Part shown: piece after piece, positions 5,473 to 8,374 of the stretch
Numbering within the stretch: the stretch's first letter is position 1
Layout: each line of letters begins with the position of its first letter
Source of the DNA: JADLEX01 sp964586775
GTDB lineage: Bacteria; Lernaellota; Lernaellaia; JACKCT01
Assembly: GCA_964586775.1 (NCBI GenBank)
Contig: CAZPJD010000063.1
Coordinates: 1 to 8,374, forward strand
DNA length: 8,374 bases
Direction of reading: 5' to 3'
Notes under the pieces: model-generated
The model's input: the letters and a program-made list of their open reading frames with translations, nothing else
Database searches by the model: none
What the model was told of the DNA's origin: nothing
Translations under genes and position numbers: made by a program

Positions 5473-8374
5473 TCAGTCTCCCTGAACGTAGATCCGACTG
5501 GGAAAGGAGGCGTTCAACGATGAAGAAGGGTCGTTTCGAGCCGCGACCAAGGCCGCCAGAAATTCCTTCTGAAAATTCTTCCGACTCTTGCGAGCCCGCA
5601 GTTTCCCCAATTCCTTTCCCCACCGAAACGGCCCGGAAAATCCTTCAAACACAAGCGATCCGAGGTCGTGCGCTCCCACGGAGATCCTCGCCATGTGGCA
5701 AAGCGTTGTGACGGCGTGTTTCCAGAAATTGCCCGTCTGGTCGTCTGGGCAAAACGGCGCCGAGTCCGTCAATCTCAGGGTCGAAAACAAGACGGCGCTG
5801 TCGATCTTCACGACGAATGGATCGAATTGTTTGCCGAGCGCGTCCGCTATGCTCTTCAGTCGGTCCACTCCGGCCTTGTTGGTGAACTGGTCGTCCACCG
5901 CAACGCCGAGTTTGGCATGCCGACTTCGCAAGACCTCCAAAAACTTGCGCAGGGGCGCACCCTCGCCAAAAGGAAATTCCCCTTCAACGATCTCCACGAC
6001 GGGCGTATACCCCTTCCGATGCAGGCTGTCGCAAATCTTCGCGGTCAGGTTGAGCAGCTCGCCAGCCACCTCGGAACGACCACCGCGTTCCAACCACGGA
6101 TTGTATTGCGCGTCGAATAGCCACGAGGAGATGTTGAAGCTGACGAGGGCTCCATTTCCTTTCCTGCCGACGTGCGGAAGACGCTGGATGACGTCCTGCA
6201 CACCCTGCAGACACAGGTGCTCCAGGTGCCATCGTCTCGCCAATTGCGTCCATGTGTACCCGGTGATCGCGTCGCCGAAGTGAACACCGACATAGTTCAG
6301 ATGCACGGTCGGAAACCGAATCTCCGGAACAGTGCCACCGCCGGAACGGGGGACCGCCAATCGTATCCCCAACAGCCCCTTGTCGCGTTCGGTTTTCGCT
6401 TTCCAAGCCGCCAGGATCTCGCCACCCCCGTCTGAGAGATCGCTGTTGTCGCCGACAAGTTGGAAGCGATGCAACTCGGAAAGCGGAGCGAAGGTCAACG
6501 CGACCGTGGAACGATCGAACCGGGCCCGTCGCAACGACGCAAGCTCGTGTTCCGCGTTGGAGAATCGGATTGCGACATCCCATGGAACGGCGGTCAGCGT
6601 TTTTTTCACCTCTTCGTCGCTCAGGTGGCGCGCGGCGTCGCGGCGATCCAACACCGACGCGATGGGCGTCGGCTCGTCGGGAGCGGTGGACTGAAGAGCG
6701 ACCTGCAATCGATCACGAGCTTCCAGAAATTCGTCCAACACAGATATTTCTTGTTCCGAGAGTCTCGCCGCCTTCTCGGCCAGCGCCCGAAAATCCGGGT
6801 TCCGGATCAACAGCGAGCGTGCGAACTTCCGGTCACTCAGCCCGTCGACGACGTCGCTCGACGCGGGCACGAACGCGGAAAACAGCGTTGGTTTGCCGAA
6901 TATCCCACACCACGTGTTTGCGACCCATCGACCCAGCGCAATCGACTCGATCCAGCACGTTATCAACGCGAAGACGTACATGATCTTTTCGGGTTCACGG
7001 AATGCCTCGAAAGGGACCTCCGTGCCGAGAAGGATCCGCGCGGCCAAATCGAAGTCGGACAGCCGTTCGAATTCCGACCAGAGAGACCGACTCGGCGTTC
7101 CGTTCGGATCCGCGGTGTTTCGGAGGGTCCTCAGGACGGTGTCGCGAGCGCCGGCGATGTCGCGAATCCACCGCATGGAAGGCGGTTCTTGGAGAACACC
7201 GTTCGCGATCTTGCCGCGCAGGAACTCTCCGGCAATGAGCCGAGCGACGACGACCTTTTCCATGTCGGTCTGCGACCACGTCGCTTTGATGTAGCGACGG
7301 AGCACATCGCCGCGTCCCGGCAAAATCCCGATATGGTCGGCCACAAGGAGGACTTGTGCGGAACCGAAGACCTCGGCGAAGTTGTTGACGGCGTGTTTCA
7401 CGAGGGAATCGAACGGAAGCGGGTATTTGAACTCGTCGGGTTTCCGTTCGTTTCCAACCAAGACTCTGCCGGAGAGCACTTGGGGGATACCCTCGCCCAG
7501 TCGAAACCGGTTGATCCCAAAGTTGATTTCCGCGAACGCCTGAAGCTCCCATTGCTCGTGCGACAGATCCCGAAACGCCAAGAGGATATCGAATCTTCCA
7601 TCCCCGCCGCCGGTCGGTGTAAAACGAACGCGGGATTCTTCCAGCTCATGCGACGCGATAATGGCGATTCGGTCGCGGACCGGCAGCCCGCCTTTACCCG
7701 CGCGGCTTCGCCCTGACTCCGGGCGCCGGGGCAGGGCCGAGATCTGTCTCTTTAGCCATCCCCGCGCAATTTCAACTTTTTTCGTGAAATCCTCGCCTCC
7801 GGCCCGATCGAACACGGCGAAGGGCGAGGCTGGACCGACATGACGAGTCGATGACTCTTCCGCGTGCTCGCGCGGAATTCCGTCCGGCCCTCCACGAAAC
7901 TGCGCGCACAGAATCGTCCGCGTTGTCTTCAGCGGTGAATTCGTTCCGAACCCTTTCCAAAGCCGGCGTTTGAATTTGACGAGGTCGACCTCAACCGGAC
8001 GGTCGAGAATGAGATCCCGTATCCCATGGGAAAACTTGATGTCCTTCAAGGAAACGCGGTCGTGAGGATCGCCGGCATTCAGAATCTTCACAATCCGCCT
8101 GGCGGCGACGATGTCCGTGGCGTTGTGTGCCGCCACGGTGGCCGAGAATCGGATCCATCCCCGGATGGCGACGTCGTGCGCGTCGGATAGGACCAGCGCC
8201 ATGGGCAGCATCGGAATGGAATAGGTGAAGCAGCCCAAATCTCGCAGATGTCGAATCACGTGTTCGTAGGCGGCTTCGTAACCTGCCCACGTGAGAACCG
8301 CGTTCTGATAGAAACCTTCGGTCGCAAAGCGCAAGGAAGGAAACGGGCATTGGCTCAGACAGCTGGAAAGATCC
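5473..8374 (-). CDS. Large multidomain protein with diverged C-terminal EAL-like domain (N-terminus off window)
   Basis: The frame is open from the right edge to the TGA at 5475-5473, at least 966 residues. The first in-window start is TTG 8334 (used for numbering), but 13 sense codons precede it without a stop, so the true start is probably outside. I do not recognise the whole protein. Residues about 1-130 are helical (HLRDLGCF, MLPMALVL, RGWIRFSA), faintly like the tail of DUF262/GmrSD proteins. Residues 240-330 form an alpha/beta segment (RFDILLAF, AFAEINFG). Residues 500-540 could form a coiled coil. Residues about 640-915 resemble a degenerate EAL phosphodiesterase: PEIRF (Glu671), SFNISSW (Asn734), VVEIVEGEF (Glu781), VAVDDQF (Asp814-Asp815), VVKID (Lys843) and VFEGF (Glu897). 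No signal peptide or clear membrane segment is seen, so it is presumably cytoplasmic. Codon use looks less GC-extreme than in the operon at 3354. No partner gene is visible. Confidence 0.85.
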   Translation of the reverse strand, partial: DLSSCLSQCPFPSLRFATEGFYQNAVLTWAGYEAAYEHVIRHLRDLGCFTYSIPMLPMALVLSDAHDVAIRGWIRFSATVAAHNATDIVAARRIVKILNAGDPHDRVSLKDIKFSHGIRDLILDRPVEVDLVKFKRRLWKGFGTNSPLKTTRTILCAQFRGGPDGIPREHAEESSTRHVGPASPFAVFDRAGGEDFTKKVEIARGWLKRQISALPRRPESGRSRAGKGGLPVRDRIAIIASHELEESRVRFTPTGGGDGRFDILLAFRDLSHEQWELQAFAEINFGINRFRLGEGIPQVLSGRVLVGNERKPDEFKYPLPFDSLVKHAVNNFAEVFGSAQVLLVADHIGILPGRGDVLRRYIKATWSQTDMEKVVVARLIAGEFLRGKIANGVLQEPPSMRWIRDIAGARDTVLRTLRNTADPNGTPSRSLWSEFERLSDFDLAARILLGTEVPFEAFREPEKIMYVFALITCWIESIALGRWVANTWCGIFGKPTLFSAFVPASSDVVDGLSDRKFARSLLIRNPDFRALAEKAARLSEQEISVLDEFLEARDRLQVALQSTAPDEPTPIASVLDRRDAARHLSDEEVKKTLTAVPWDVAIRFSNAEHELASLRRARFDRSTVALTFAPLSELHRFQLVGDNSDLSDGGGEILAAWKAKTERDKGLLGIRLAVPRSGGGTVPEIRFPTVHLNYVGVHFGDAITGYTWTQLARRWHLEHLCLQGVQDVIQRLPHVGRKGNGALVSFNISSWLFDAQYNPWLERGGRSEVAGELLNLTAKICDSLHRKGYTPVVEIVEGEFPFGEGAPLRKFLEVLRSRHAKLGVAVDDQFTNKAGVDRLKSIADALGKQFDPFVVKIDSAVLFSTLRLTDSAPFCPDDQTGNFWKHAVTTLCHMARISVGAHDLGSLVFEGFSGPFRWGKELGKLRARKSRKNFQKEFLAALVAARNDPSSSLNASFPSRIYVQGD
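5590..6417 (-). other. Diverged EAL-like domain region
   Basis: This covers residues about 640-915 of the large protein. In EAL phosphodiesterases metals and c-di-GMP are held by the EAL Glu, an Asn in the NxS strand, Glu of ExxE, the DD pair, Lys of KID and Glu of AEG. The order and strand context of all six are recognisable here. Not conserved: the word EAL itself (EIR), the FGTG after DD (QFTN), and the C-terminal QGY glutamine. Loops between motifs are longer than usual. Confidence 0.5.

Noticed and set aside
4409..5623. 404-codon minus-strand frame opposite the EEP gene
   Set aside because: Antisense shadow of a gene with every EEP motif intact. It also runs into the end of the large minus-strand gene.
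6460..7716. 418-codon plus-strand frame
   Set aside because: Antisense to the large protein, with no domain and no ribosome site. Long shadows are common at this GC content.

Overview
The window comes from a high-GC Gram-negative-type bacterium. Four consecutive small genes begin with lipoprotein signal peptides, and three of those carry aspartate-rich (DDD-x-x) linkers straight after the lipidated cysteine. That secretome style fits myxobacterial/deltaproteobacterial-like lineages or relatives such as Candidatus Lernaellota. This placement is inference from style only; no rRNA or marker gene is present.

Layout: (1) 1-809, minus strand: a lipoprotein with a formylglycine-generating-enzyme/SUMF1-type domain, whose C-terminus is cut by the window edge. 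(2) 1007-1777, minus: a thioredoxin-fold (TlpA/AhpC-like) lipoprotein with a WCVPC active site behind an 84-residue Asp linker. It is followed by a rho-independent terminator and preceded by a good promoter whose -35 box lies inside an inverted repeat. (3) 1778-2116: intergenic, ending in two REP-like 22-nt repeats. (4) 2117-3322, minus: a GT4-family glycosyltransferase whose stop codon lies inside the last repeat. (5) 3354-5374, plus, divergent from the glycosyltransferase: a two-gene operon with an ATGA overlap. It encodes a second FGE/SUMF1-fold lipoprotein that lacks the catalytic cysteines, then a lipoprotein of the endonuclease/exonuclease/phosphatase (EEP) family with all its catalytic motifs. 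(6) 5473-8374, minus and convergent: a very large protein of at least 966 residues, open at the right edge.

Genes 1, 2 and 5 suggest an envelope-anchored set of enzymes and binding domains. Asp linkers may hold the folded domains away from the membrane. The glycosyltransferase is probably an independent envelope-polysaccharide gene.

The most unusual item is the large protein. Its C-terminal third carries a diverged but recognisable EAL (cyclic-di-GMP phosphodiesterase-type) barrel. I can place equivalents of most acidic, Asn and Lys catalytic residues, but the family's DDFGTG loop and terminal Gln are lost. Its N-terminal part faintly resembles the helical tail of DUF262 (GmrSD-type) proteins. 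If that holds, this would be an unusual fusion, possibly a nucleotide-sensing or defence protein. The EAL reading is moderately supported, the DUF262 reading weakly so.
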